Assembly: GCA_037444305.1 (NCBI GenBank)
Contig: JBBIMP010000029.1
Location: 4,969 to 68,968 of the forward strand
Source of the DNA: JBBIMP01 sp037444305
GTDB taxonomy: Bacteria; Acidobacteriota; UBA6911
Direction of reading: 5' to 3'
DNA length: 64,000 nt
Positions 37,389 to 46,544 of the stretch are shown here, one piece after another (position 1 is the stretch's first letter; every line of letters starts with the position of its first letter). Position numbers and translations under genes: made by a program. The notes under the pieces were generated by a model. That model had not been told where the DNA came from and made no database searches. It saw nothing but the letters and a program-made list of their open reading frames with translations.

Positions 37389-40300
37389 GCAAACCCCAGG
37401 TAGCCGGGAAGCTGGCACAGGCATTCATTCACTCCAAACTGACCCCTCTCGCTCTGCTCGCAGCCATCGTGCTCGGGGCCGCGGCCGTGGTGATGCTGCC
37501 GCGCGAAGAGGAGCCGCAGATCATCGTTCCGATGATCGACATCTTCGTCGCCGTTCCGGGCGCCTCGGCCAAGGAGGTCGAAACGCGGGTCACCCGGCCG
37601 ATGGAGCGCCTGCTGTGGGAGATCCCGGGAGTGGAGTACATCTACAGCACATCGTCGCCCGGGATGTCGATGGCCGTCGTCCGCTTCTACGTGGGCGAGG
37701 ACGAGGAAAAGAGCATCGTCCGGCTGAATCAGAAGATGTTCGCCAACTTCGACCTGATCCCGCCCGGAGCCTCCCAGCCGCTGATCAAGCCGCGCTCCAT
37801 CGACGACGTGCCCTTCATGACGCTCACACTCTGGAGCCCGGAACTGGACGGCTATCAGCTCCGCCGCGCCGCCGCCGAACTCCGGAACGATCTCCAGCAG
37901 ATCCCGGACATTTCGGCCACAGAGCTCATCGGCGGCCAGCGCCGCCAGATGCGGGTCGAGCCCGATTCGGTCAGGATGGCCGCCTACGGCGTCAGCCCCT
38001 CCAGGCTTACAGGCGTACTCCAGATGGAAAACCGGGAAATCGACGCCGGGCGCCTCACGAGCGAAAACCGCAGCATCCCCGTCAGGCTTGGCGGCTTCCT
38101 CGAGACGGCGGATGATCTCGGGTCCCTGGTTGTGGGCGTGCATAATGGCTCGCCTGTCTACCTGCGCGACGTGGCCCGCATCGTGGACGGCCCCGAAGAG
38201 CCCAGGGACTACGTCTTCTTCGCCCCGGGCCCGGCCGCGTCCGTGAAGGGCATTTCCAGCGGGAGCGTTTCCGCCGGAGCCGGCTCCCAAGCCTCGTCGG
38301 AAGTGATCGGCGACAGCCTTTTCCCCGCGGTAACCATCTCCTTCGCCAAGCGCAAAGGGACCAATGCCGTGGAGCTGGCAAAGCAGGTGCAGCATCGCGC
38401 CGGGGAGTTTCACGCGCGCTACCTCCCTGCCTCGGTCCAGATGACGGTGACGCGCAACTACGGCGAGACCGCCGAGGAGAAGTCGAACGAGCTGCTGCTG
38501 CACATGATGATCGCCGTGATCTCGGTCACGCTGCTGATCTGGCTCGTTCTCGGCTTTCGCGAGTCCGGGGTCGTGGCGCTCGCCATCCCGATGACGTTGG
38601 CGCTGACGCTCGTGGTCTTCCTCCTGTACGGCTACACGCTCAACCGCATCACCCTTTTCGCCCTGATCTTCTCCATAGGCATCCTGGTGGACGACGCCAT
38701 CGTGGTCGTGGAGAACATCGTGCGCCACCGCCGGATGCCTGGAAACAAAGGCCGGGACTTCGCGCAGGTGGCGGTGGAGGCCGTGGACGAGGTCGGCAAC
38801 CCGACCATCCTCGCCACCTTCACCGTGATCGCCGCGATCCTGCCGATGGCCTTCGTCAGCGGCCTCATGGGCCCCTACATGCGGCCCATCCCGATCGGGG
38901 CTTCCGCCGCCATGGTCTTCTCCCTGCTGGTCGCCTTCGTCATCACGCCGTGGGCCTCGGTCCGCCTGCTCCGCGGCGCGCAGCACAAGCACGGCGACGG
39001 CGAACAGGAAGACCGGACCACGCGGCTCTACCGCCGCGTCATGGGCACGCTTTTGGCCAGCGGCAAGAACCGGTGGGCCTTTCTCGGCCTGGTGGTGCTG
39101 CTGCTGGTGCTCTCCATGAGCACGGTCTATTTCAAGCTCGTGATCGTCAAGATGCTCCCCTTCGACAACAAGAGCGAGTTCCAGGTGATCGTGGACATGC
39201 CGGAGGGGGTCAGCCTGGAAAAGACGGCGGCCGTGACGCGCGAACTCGCCGCCGGCCTGAACCAGGTGCCCGAGATCACCGACTACCAGATCTACGTCGG
39301 CACCGCCTCCCCGTTCAACTTCAACGGCCTCGTCCGCCACTACTATCTGCGCCGCGGCGAAAACGTCGCCGACATCCAGGTAAACCTCACGCCCAAGGGA
39401 GAACGCTCCCGGCAGAGCCACGAGATCGCGCTGCGGACACGGGAGATCCTGCAGCCGCCGGCCCAGGCAGCCGGGGCGCGCATCAAGGTCGCGGAAGTGC
39501 CGCCGGGCCCGCCCGTGCTGCAGACGCTCGTGGCCGAAATCTACGGCCCGGACTACGAAAGGCAGATCGAGCTGGCGCGGGAGATCCGCGACACGATGGA
39601 CCGGACGCCGGGGGTCGTGGACGTGGACTGGTACGTGGAGGAGGAGCACTCGGAATGGACCTTCCAGGTCGACCGGCTGAAGGCTTCCCTCGCGGGAATC
39701 TCGCTTTCGGAAATCCAGCAGACGGTCGGCATGGCGCTGCACGGCGCCGGGTCGGGCCTGGCCCATCTCCCGCGCGAAGCCGAAGACGTGCCGATCGTGC
39801 TCCGGCTCCCCCTCGAGGCGCGCACCAGCATGGAAGACCTGAACGGCCTCCGGGTGCCGTCCGCCGCCGGAAAGCTTGTGCCGCTGTCCGAGCTGGGTTC
39901 CTGGCGGGAAGGAACGCGGGAGCGCAGCATCTACCACAAGAACCTCATGCCGGTGGTTTACGTCACAGCCGACGTGGCGGGGCACGAGGAGAGCCCGGTC
40001 TATCCCATTCTGAAACTGGACAAGGAGATCCGGAGCCGGGCGCTTCCCGAAGGCTACAACCTGGAAACCTACACGGCCAGCCAGCCCGCGAGCAGCGACC
40101 GGCTGGCCATGAAATGGGACGGGGAGTGGCACATCACCTACGAGGTGTTCCGCGATCTCGGGCTGGCCTTCGCCGCCGTCCTGGTCCTGATCTACATTCT
40201 GGTGGTGGCCTGGTTCCAGGACTTCAAGACGCCTCTCGTGATCATGGCCGCAATCCCCTTTTCGCTCGTCGGCATCCTGCCCGGCCACTGGGCGATGGGC

Positions 40301-40645
40301 GCCTTTTTCACCGCCACCTCCATGATCGGTTTCATCGCGGGCGCGGGGATCGTCGTGCGCAATTCGATCATCCTGGTGGACTTCATCGAGCTCCGGCTGA
40401 AGATGGGCGACCCGCTTGACCGGGCCGTCATCGAGGCCGGCGCGGTGCGCTTCCGGCCCATGATGCTGACGGCCGCCGCCGTCGTCGTCGGGGCCGCGGT
40501 GATTCTCTTCGACCCGATCTTCCAGGGTCTGGCAATATCATTGATGGCGGGTGAGGTGGCCTCGCTCCTGCTGAGCCGCATGACCGTTCCGGTTTTGTAT
40601 TACATGATGAGGAAGCGCGAACCTGCCGCGAGCGTTTCCCAATGA
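37385..40645 (+). CDS. RND-family efflux pump permease
   Basis: The protein has 1086 residues and the 12-helix RND plan: TM1 (LTPLALLAAIVLGAAAVVML), a long periplasmic porter domain, the TM2-6 block, a second porter domain and TM8-12. The proton-relay aspartates are in TM4 (FSIGILVDDAIVVVENIVRH, ~Asp435-436). The porter sequence (EVETRVTRPMERLLWEIPGVEYIYS) groups it with the multidrug/organic-substrate (HAE-1-like/NolG) pumps, not the CzcA metal pumps. The exported substrate is unknown. It starts within the adaptor stop codon. Confidence 0.93.
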   Translation: MSKPQVAGKLAQAFIHSKLTPLALLAAIVLGAAAVVMLPREEEPQIIVPMIDIFVAVPGASAKEVETRVTRPMERLLWEIPGVEYIYSTSSPGMSMAVVRFYVGEDEEKSIVRLNQKMFANFDLIPPGASQPLIKPRSIDDVPFMTLTLWSPELDGYQLRRAAAELRNDLQQIPDISATELIGGQRRQMRVEPDSVRMAAYGVSPSRLTGVLQMENREIDAGRLTSENRSIPVRLGGFLETADDLGSLVVGVHNGSPVYLRDVARIVDGPEEPRDYVFFAPGPAASVKGISSGSVSAGAGSQASSEVIGDSLFPAVTISFAKRKGTNAVELAKQVQHRAGEFHARYLPASVQMTVTRNYGETAEEKSNELLLHMMIAVISVTLLIWLVLGFRESGVVALAIPMTLALTLVVFLLYGYTLNRITLFALIFSIGILVDDAIVVVENIVRHRRMPGNKGRDFAQVAVEAVDEVGNPTILATFTVIAAILPMAFVSGLMGPYMRPIPIGASAAMVFSLLVAFVITPWASVRLLRGAQHKHGDGEQEDRTTRLYRRVMGTLLASGKNRWAFLGLVVLLLVLSMSTVYFKLVIVKMLPFDNKSEFQVIVDMPEGVSLEKTAAVTRELAAGLNQVPEITDYQIYVGTASPFNFNGLVRHYYLRRGENVADIQVNLTPKGERSRQSHEIALRTREILQPPAQAAGARIKVAEVPPGPPVLQTLVAEIYGPDYERQIELAREIRDTMDRTPGVVDVDWYVEEEHSEWTFQVDRLKASLAGISLSEIQQTVGMALHGAGSGLAHLPREAEDVPIVLRLPLEARTSMEDLNGLRVPSAAGKLVPLSELGSWREGTRERSIYHKNLMPVVYVTADVAGHEESPVYPILKLDKEIRSRALPEGYNLETYTASQPASSDRLAMKWDGEWHITYEVFRDLGLAFAAVLVLIYILVVAWFQDFKTPLVIMAAIPFSLVGILPGHWAMGAFFTATSMIGFIAGAGIVVRNSIILVDFIELRLKMGDPLDRAVIEAGAVRFRPMMLTAAAVVVGAAVILFDPIFQGLAISLMAGEVASLLLSRMTVPVLYYMMRKREPAASVSQ

Positions 40646-40661
40646 CGAAGGAGATTTTCAA

Positions 40662-40856
40662 ATGAGCATGGAAAGATGGATAAGGCTGATCGCGGGGAGT
40701 TTCGTCCTGGGCAGCCTGGCGCCGGCATACTGGGTGAACGTCAATTTCCTGTGGTTCACGGCTTTCGTGGGCGCGAACCTGCTGCAGTCCGCGCTCACGC
40801 GCTGGTGCCTGATGGAGGACATCCTGCACAAGCTCGGCGTCGCCCAAAAGCCGTAA
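40662..40856 (+). CDS. DUF2892 (YgaP-like) small inner-membrane protein
   Basis: This 64-residue protein has two membrane helices and ends VGANLLQSALTRWCLMEDILHKLGV, the DUF2892 signature that follows the rhodanese domain in YgaP. AAGGAG lies nine bases before the ATG. It is the last gene of the ArsR-TolC-RND operon, 16 bases after the pump. DUF2892 proteins often accompany sulfur or metal stress genes, but their function is not established. Confidence 0.85.
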   Translation: MSMERWIRLIAGSFVLGSLAPAYWVNVNFLWFTAFVGANLLQSALTRWCLMEDILHKLGVAQKP

Positions 40857-40864
40857 AAAAAGCG

Positions 40865-40924
40865 GCCACGGATTACGCGGATTACACTGTCGCTTGATTT
40901 CGTGTAATCTGTGAAATCCGTGGC
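40865..40924. repeat. Family B inverted repeat (B4) after the efflux operon
   Basis: The 23-base arms 40865-40887 and 40902-40924 (GCCACGGATTACGCGGATTA-type) have three differences, two of them G-T compatible, around a 14-base loop. It may end the operon transcript. Confidence 0.88.
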
Positions 40925-40992
40925 TGCTGTATTTTTTTGATAATTCGGCCTCTGTGTGAGCCGCCGAGGCTGAAGCTCCCGGCGCCGAGCTG

Positions 40993-42762
40993 ATGAAGCA
41001 TCCCAACCTTCGCAGTTACATCGAAACCCTGAGACGCGAAGGGGAGCTGCGCGTGGTCGAAGAGACCGTGGATCCCCACCTGGAGCTGGCGGAAGTCCAG
41101 CGGCGGACGGTGGCCCGTCAGGGGCCCGCGCTCCTGTTCACGAAGGTCGCGGGCGCCGGGTTCCCCGTTGCCACGAACCTGTTCGGCTCCAGGCGGCGCA
41201 TCGACCTTGCCTTCGGCGAAGACCCTGCGCGCTTCTTCTCGAGGGTTGCGGAAGCGGCCCAGCAGCTGATGCCGCCGACGCTCGGCACCCTCTGGAGATT
41301 CCGCGACCTCGCAGTCTCGGTCCTGCGCACGGGCACGCGAAACCGCCCATCCGGCCCGGTCCTCGCCAGGGTTATGAACCCCGCGCGGCTGACCTCCCTG
41401 CCCCGCATCCAGAGCTGGCCCGGCGACGGCGGGCCGTTCCTGACGCTGCCGCTGGTCTACACCGAGCACCCGGTAACCGGGCGGTCGAACCTCGGCATGT
41501 ACCGCAACCAGATCTACGACGACACCACCGTGGGGATGCATATCCAGATCCACCGCGGCGGAGGCTTTCACCATTACGAGGCGGAGCGTCGGAACCAGGA
41601 TCTGCCCGTGAACCTGTTTTTGGGCGGGCCGCCCGCGCTGATCCTCTCCGCCATCGCGCCGCTGCCGGAGAATGTCCCGGAACTGGTGCTGGCATCGCTG
41701 CTGCAGGGCGGAAAACTCGGTCTGATCCGGGCCCCGCAGGTGAGCCCGCTCCCGATTGTCGCCGAGGCGGAGTTTCTACTTGTGGGCCGGATCCCGCCCG
41801 GCCGGCGAAGACTCGAAGGCCCCTTCGGCGACCACTACGGGTACTACTCCCTGGCGCACGACTACCCGGTCATGGAGGTCTCCCGCGTCCACCACCGGGA
41901 GAACGCCATCTTCCCCGCCACCGTCGTGGGCCGCCCGCCGCAGGAGGACCACTACATCGGCGAGTACCTGCAGGAGCTTTTCGCGCCCATCTTCCCCCTC
42001 GTCATGAACGGCGTGGAGGCTGTGTGGGCGTACGACGAGGCGGGGATGCACCCGCTGGCCGCGGCGGTCGTGAAAAACCGGTACCCGCGCGAAGCCTTCG
42101 CCGCAGCCATGCGGATCCTGGGAGAGGGGCAGCTCTCCCTGACCAAGTTCCTGATGGTCACCGACCGGAGCATGCCGCTGCGTAATTTCAGACGGCTGCT
42201 CTGCCACGTACTGGAGCGGGCCGATTTCGCATCGGACCTTTTCGTCTTTTCGAACGTCTCCCAGGACACGCTGGACTACACCACGCGCACGATCAACGAG
42301 GGGAGCAAGGCGATCCTGCTGGGGCTGGGGGAAAAGAAATACAGCCTCGCCGAATCGCTCCACGCGGACCTGAAAAACCCGGCCTTCCGCCGGCAACGCC
42401 TGTTCGTCCCCGGGGTCCTGGTCGTGGACGGCCCCGGGTGGAGGGAGAACGACGCCGCCGTGGGGGAGCTCCTGCGCGAGGAGGCAGTCCAGCCCTTCCG
42501 CCTGGTATGCCTTGTGGACGATGCCGACGAATGCGTGAAAGACGACGGGTCGTTCCTCTGGACCGTCTTCACGCGCTTCGAACCCGCCGCGGACATCCAC
42601 GCGCGGGATGCCCGTCTGCAGCGTTATCACGTGAGCCTTTCGCCGCCGGTCGTCCTGGACTGCAGGATCAAGCCCTGGTATCCGCCGGCCGTGGAACCCG
42701 ACGGGGAGACGGTCGCGCGCGTGGACAGGCTCTGGCCGAAGATCTTTCCCGGGGAACAGTGA
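40993..42762 (+). CDS. UbiD-family decarboxylase
   Basis: This prenyl-FMN-dependent (de)carboxylase family protein has 589 residues. It shows the N-terminal domain (SYIETLRREGELRVVEETVDPHLELAEV), the NLGMYRNQIYDDTTVGMHIQIHRGG core and the EGPFGDHYGYYS motif with its catalytic Glu. Possible roles are decarboxylation in quinone synthesis (UbiD or MqnL of the futalosine route) or aromatic acid breakdown. mqnA in the same window makes a menaquinone role attractive, but the length exceeds the usual ~490 residues of UbiD. No UbiX (prenyl-FMN synthase) is adjacent. Confidence 0.87.
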   Translation: MKHPNLRSYIETLRREGELRVVEETVDPHLELAEVQRRTVARQGPALLFTKVAGAGFPVATNLFGSRRRIDLAFGEDPARFFSRVAEAAQQLMPPTLGTLWRFRDLAVSVLRTGTRNRPSGPVLARVMNPARLTSLPRIQSWPGDGGPFLTLPLVYTEHPVTGRSNLGMYRNQIYDDTTVGMHIQIHRGGGFHHYEAERRNQDLPVNLFLGGPPALILSAIAPLPENVPELVLASLLQGGKLGLIRAPQVSPLPIVAEAEFLLVGRIPPGRRRLEGPFGDHYGYYSLAHDYPVMEVSRVHHRENAIFPATVVGRPPQEDHYIGEYLQELFAPIFPLVMNGVEAVWAYDEAGMHPLAAAVVKNRYPREAFAAAMRILGEGQLSLTKFLMVTDRSMPLRNFRRLLCHVLERADFASDLFVFSNVSQDTLDYTTRTINEGSKAILLGLGEKKYSLAESLHADLKNPAFRRQRLFVPGVLVVDGPGWRENDAAVGELLREEAVQPFRLVCLVDDADECVKDDGSFLWTVFTRFEPAADIHARDARLQRYHVSLSPPVVLDCRIKPWYPPAVEPDGETVARVDRLWPKIFPGEQ

Positions 42763-42768
42763 AATGTC

Positions 42769-42838
42769 AGCCACGGATTGCACGGATTACACAGATTTTG
42801 TTTCCTCTCAATTCGTGTAATCCGTGCAATCCGTGGCT
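42769..42838. repeat. Family B inverted repeat (B5), perfect
   Basis: Perfect 24-base arms (42769-42792 and 42815-42838) of AGCCACGGATTGCACGGATT-type sequence surround a 22-base loop. It is placed between the UbiD and decarboxylase genes on the same strand, so it may separate two transcripts. Confidence 0.92.
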
Positions 42839-42865
42839 GGAGTTTTTTTGACCAGGAGGAGCGCT

Positions 42866-44311
42866 ATGGAAGCGGCTGCCAACATCCTTCAGGACATGAA
42901 CCACGAAGCGTTCCGGGAGGCGATGGCGCAGGTCGGTGAGTGGATAGCGCGCTATCGGGAACGTGTGGGGGAACTGCCGGTGCTCTCGCGCGTCAAGCCC
43001 GGGGAGCTCCTGAAAGCGCTCCCCTCTTCTCCGCCCAGGCACGGCGAGCCGGTGGAAGCGTGGCTGCGCGATCTGGAAGACGTCATTTTGCCGGGGATCA
43101 CGCACTGGAACCACCCGGGGTTCATGGCCTATTTCGGCATCACCTCCTCCGGACCGGGAATCCTGGGCGAGATGGTCAGCGCCGTGATCAACGGCAACGG
43201 CATGCTGTGGAAAACCTGCCCCGCGCTGACGGAGCTGGAGCAGGTCGTCCTGCGCTGGCACGCGGAAATGGCCGGCCTCCCCACCACGTGGTTCGGCATG
43301 TTCACCGACACGGCTTCCACCTCGACGCTGGTCGCCCTGGCGGCCGCGCGCGAGGCGGCCGGCCTCGGCGTGCGCGAGCGCGGGCTCTCCGGCGTTCCGC
43401 CGCTGACGATGTACTGCTCCGAGGAAGCCCACTCCTCGGTGGACAAAGCCGGCCTGGTCCTTGGGGTTGGCATGAACGGCATCCGCCGGGTTGCCGCCGA
43501 CGAACGCTTCCGCATGCGCGTCGATGCGCTGGAGCAGGCCGTCGCGAGAGACCGCGCCGAAGGCCGCCACCCCTTTGCCGTAGTGGCCACGGTCGGCACC
43601 ACCTCGGCCACCGCCGTAGATCCCGTAGCCGACATCGCCGACGTCTGCCGCCGGCACAACCTCTGGCTGCACGTGGACGCGGCCTATGCGGGAAACGCCG
43701 CCGCCGTCCCCGAGCTGCGCTGGGCGCTGCGCGGCTGCGACCTCGCCGACTCCTACGTGAGCAATCCGCACAAGTGGCTCTTCGTCCCGATCGACTGCTC
43801 AGCACTCTACACCCGCCGGCCCGAGATGCTGCGCCAGGCCTTTTCGCTCACACCCGAGTACCTGCGCACCGACGTCGCCGACGCCGTCAATCTCATGGAC
43901 TATTCGTTCCAGCTGGGAAGGCGGTTCCGGGCTCTGAAGCTCTGGTTCGTTTTCCGCCACTTCGGCGCCGAAGGGATCGCGGCGCGCATCCGCGAACATG
44001 TCCGGCTGGGAAAGCTCTTTGCGCAGTGGGTGGATGCCACGGGCGGCCTCGAGCGCATGGCGGAAGCCGATTTTTCGGTCGTCTGCTTCCGGGCGCACCC
44101 CTCGGGCACCGACGATGAAGCCGCGCTGGAGAAATTCAACGAAGGCGTCCTGGAGAAAGTCAACGCGGGCGGAGAAGTGTACCTTTCGCACACACGGCTC
44201 AAGGGGCGCTACTGCCTGCGCCTGGCCGTCGGGAACCTGGCGACGGACGAATCGCGCGTCCGGCGGGCCTACGAGCTCATCTGCGATGCGGCCGGCCTCC
44301 ACCCGGAATGA
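42866..44311 (+). CDS. Group II PLP-dependent decarboxylase (aromatic-L-amino-acid decarboxylase-like)
   Basis: The 481-residue protein is of the DOPA/tryptophan decarboxylase type. HWNHPGFMAYF near residue 90 and CSEEAHSSVDKAG are characteristic. The PLP-binding Asp and Ala are in LHVDAAYAGNAA and the Schiff-base lysine is Lys303 in SNPHKWLF. Substrate is probably Trp, Tyr or Phe, giving aromatic amines; exact specificity cannot be read. ATG 42866 follows AGGAGG by six bases; the longer frame upstream overlaps repeat B5 and is not used. Confidence 0.92.
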   Translation: MEAAANILQDMNHEAFREAMAQVGEWIARYRERVGELPVLSRVKPGELLKALPSSPPRHGEPVEAWLRDLEDVILPGITHWNHPGFMAYFGITSSGPGILGEMVSAVINGNGMLWKTCPALTELEQVVLRWHAEMAGLPTTWFGMFTDTASTSTLVALAAAREAAGLGVRERGLSGVPPLTMYCSEEAHSSVDKAGLVLGVGMNGIRRVAADERFRMRVDALEQAVARDRAEGRHPFAVVATVGTTSATAVDPVADIADVCRRHNLWLHVDAAYAGNAAAVPELRWALRGCDLADSYVSNPHKWLFVPIDCSALYTRRPEMLRQAFSLTPEYLRTDVADAVNLMDYSFQLGRRFRALKLWFVFRHFGAEGIAARIREHVRLGKLFAQWVDATGGLERMAEADFSVVCFRAHPSGTDDEAALEKFNEGVLEKVNAGGEVYLSHTRLKGRYCLRLAVGNLATDESRVRRAYELICDAAGLHPE

Positions 44312-44320
44312 AGGAAAGCT

Positions 44321-44371
44321 CCTGCACGGAGGTCACGGAGAAATTTATTTTCTCCGTGCATCTCCGTGTGA
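44321..44371. repeat. Family B inverted repeat (B6) between convergent genes
   Basis: TGCACGGAGGTCACGGAGAAA and its imperfect inverse TTTCTCCGTGCATCTCCGTG flank a tiny AT-rich loop. The AT loop and position between two convergent stop codons suit a bidirectional terminator. Confidence 0.8.
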
Positions 44372-44381
44372 CAGAACAGCC

Positions 44382-46415
44382 CTACTTAGTCCACTGGTCG
44401 ATCCAGTCCAGGACCGTCTTGTGCCAGAGCTGGCTGTTCTGCGGCTTCAGCACCCAGTGCCCCTCGTCGGGGAAATAGAGGAACTTCGACGGCACGTCCA
44501 TCAGCTGCAGCGCGGTGAACAGCTCGAAGCCCTGCGAGACCGGCACGCGGTAGTCCAGCTCGCCGTGAACCACCAGCGTGGGAGTCTTGAAGTTTTTCAC
44601 GAAGTTGGACGGAGTCCACCGCTCGTACATCTCCCGGTTCGTCCACGGCCTGCCCTTGAACTCCCAGTCGGTGAACCAGAGTTCCTCGGTGGCACCGTAC
44701 ATGCTGATCAGGTTGTAGACGCCCGCGTGGTTCACCATGCAGCGGAACCTGTCGGTGTGGCCCAGCATCCAGCTCATCATGTAGCCGCCATAGCTCGCGC
44801 CCGCCGCCGCCATCCGCGAGCCGTCGACATAGGGGAGCGCGGCGAAGTAGTCCACCCCCTTCATGATGTCCTCGTAGACCTTGCCGCCCCAGTCGCCGGA
44901 GATTTCATCGGTGAACTGCTGCCCGAACCCGGTGCTGCCGCGGGGATTCGGGGCGAAGACGACGTAGCCGCGGCTGGCGAACATGTGGTAGTTCCAGCGA
45001 TAGGAGAAGGCGTCGTTCCACGCGCTCTGCGGACCGCCGTGCACCAGGACGACGGCCGGGTACTTCCGGTCGGCGGAGAACATGGGAGGCTTGATGATCC
45101 ACGCCTGCACATCGGCGCCGCCGGCCCCCTTGTAGCGGACGTTTTCCACGGGACCGAATTCGATCCGCGAGAGCACCTGCCGGTTCACCGCCGTGAGCGG
45201 GGTGACATTCCGGCCCTCCGCATCGGAGCGGAATATCTCGAACGGGCCGGACATGCTCTGCCGGACGAAAACAAGCGTCCGGCCGTCCGGCGATACCTGG
45301 ATGTCGCCGTTGTAGCTCTTCTCCACGAGCCGCACCGGGTTCCCCCCGGCGACCGCGACCTTCCAGATGGTCGAGTACCCTTCATCCCCCGCGTTGAAGT
45401 AGATCGTGCGCGAGTCCGGCGCCCAGCTGAACCCGTCCACCGAGCGGTCCAGCCCGGCCGTGATCGACTTCGAGGCGCCCGTGGCGCGGTCCAAGAGCAT
45501 CAGTTCGAACCGGTCGGCTTCGAACCCGGCCCTCCTCTGGGCCCGGTAGCCGATATACTTCCCGTCGGGCGAGTACGAGGGCGAGCCATCCCACGCCGGG
45601 TTGGGCGTGATCTTCCTGGCCTCGCCCCCCGCAACGGGAACCACCCAGAGGTCGGTGTTGGTGCTGAGCGCCTCCACCTTGTCGGTATTCCGCACAAAGC
45701 AGAGCTCTTTGCCGTCGGGGGAGAAGGCATAGTCGGTCGGCCCGCCCAGGGAGAAAGTGGGGGCGTCGAAATCCCCCGGCGTCAGGTCGCGCGCCGTTCC
45801 GCCTTCGGCCGGGACGACGAAGATGTGCGTCCGCTTGCCGTCCTTCCAGCTGTCCCAGTGCCGGTACAGCAGCCGGTCGAAGATCTTCGCCTTCACCTTC
45901 GAGGCTTCGGCATCGGCGTTTCTCTTTCTGTTGCACTCGTCGTCCGCGCAATCGGGGTAGACCTCCGAAGTGAAGGCGAGATGCTTCCCGTCGGGCGACC
46001 AGATCACGCCGTCGGCGCCGGTCGAAATCGACGTCAGCTTCGCCGCTTCGCCGCCCGCGAGATCCAGCACCCAGATCTGCGGCGAGCCGTCCCGGCTGGA
46101 AATGAACGCAAGCTTCTTTCCATCGGGCGACCAGCGGGCGTTGTTGTCCCGGCGGTCGCTGCGGGTGAGCTGCTCGGGTTCGCCTCCCGCCAGGGGCACC
46201 CGCCAGACATCGCTGTTTCCGGCATTGCGGGCGAGGTCCATCCGCGTGAGCGAGAAGGAGACCCATTGGCCGTCGGGCGATATCCGTGGATCCCCCAGGC
46301 GCCCGAAAGCCACCATGTCGTCGAAGGAAATCGGCTGCCTGGTTTGCGCAGCCGGGGAGATGATAAAGACGGTTGACAGCAGCAGTGCAAGGCAGAACGG
46401 CTTGGCTGTTTTCAT
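44382..46415 (-). CDS. S9-family exopeptidase (dipeptidyl-peptidase 5-like)
   Basis: A signal peptide (MKTAKPFCLALLLSTVFIISPAA) leads a seven-bladed propeller with TolB-like repeats (ISPDGQWVSFS, WSPDGKKLAFISS, WSPDGKHLAFTSE). An alpha/beta-hydrolase domain follows with Ser541 in GASYGGYM, Asp in GELDYRVP and His in DEGHW. These are the oligopeptidase triad residues. The 677-residue size fits periplasmic DPP5/acylaminoacyl-peptidases that liberate dipeptides for amino-acid users. GGAGGAG precedes ATG 46415; a longer frame to 46466 is not used. Confidence 0.93.
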   Translation of the reverse strand: MKTAKPFCLALLLSTVFIISPAAQTRQPISFDDMVAFGRLGDPRISPDGQWVSFSLTRMDLARNAGNSDVWRVPLAGGEPEQLTRSDRRDNNARWSPDGKKLAFISSRDGSPQIWVLDLAGGEAAKLTSISTGADGVIWSPDGKHLAFTSEVYPDCADDECNRKRNADAEASKVKAKIFDRLLYRHWDSWKDGKRTHIFVVPAEGGTARDLTPGDFDAPTFSLGGPTDYAFSPDGKELCFVRNTDKVEALSTNTDLWVVPVAGGEARKITPNPAWDGSPSYSPDGKYIGYRAQRRAGFEADRFELMLLDRATGASKSITAGLDRSVDGFSWAPDSRTIYFNAGDEGYSTIWKVAVAGGNPVRLVEKSYNGDIQVSPDGRTLVFVRQSMSGPFEIFRSDAEGRNVTPLTAVNRQVLSRIEFGPVENVRYKGAGGADVQAWIIKPPMFSADRKYPAVVLVHGGPQSAWNDAFSYRWNYHMFASRGYVVFAPNPRGSTGFGQQFTDEISGDWGGKVYEDIMKGVDYFAALPYVDGSRMAAAGASYGGYMMSWMLGHTDRFRCMVNHAGVYNLISMYGATEELWFTDWEFKGRPWTNREMYERWTPSNFVKNFKTPTLVVHGELDYRVPVSQGFELFTALQLMDVPSKFLYFPDEGHWVLKPQNSQLWHKTVLDWIDQWTK

Positions 46416-46544
46416 CGTTTGCTCCTCCACGTTGACCGGCACAAGGGCCGGGATGAATATGGGCAAGAGTATAGCAGGAGGGGGGGTAAAGTGTTATAAC
46501 CGGTCCCGGCACAAGGTCACGGCAGGGACGCACGGAGGGATAAA

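Noticed and set aside
37277..40288. 1003-codon antisense frame opposite the RND pump
   Set aside because: His/Asp/Arg-rich composition typical of the complement of a GC-rich membrane protein gene; no ribosome site or family resemblance.
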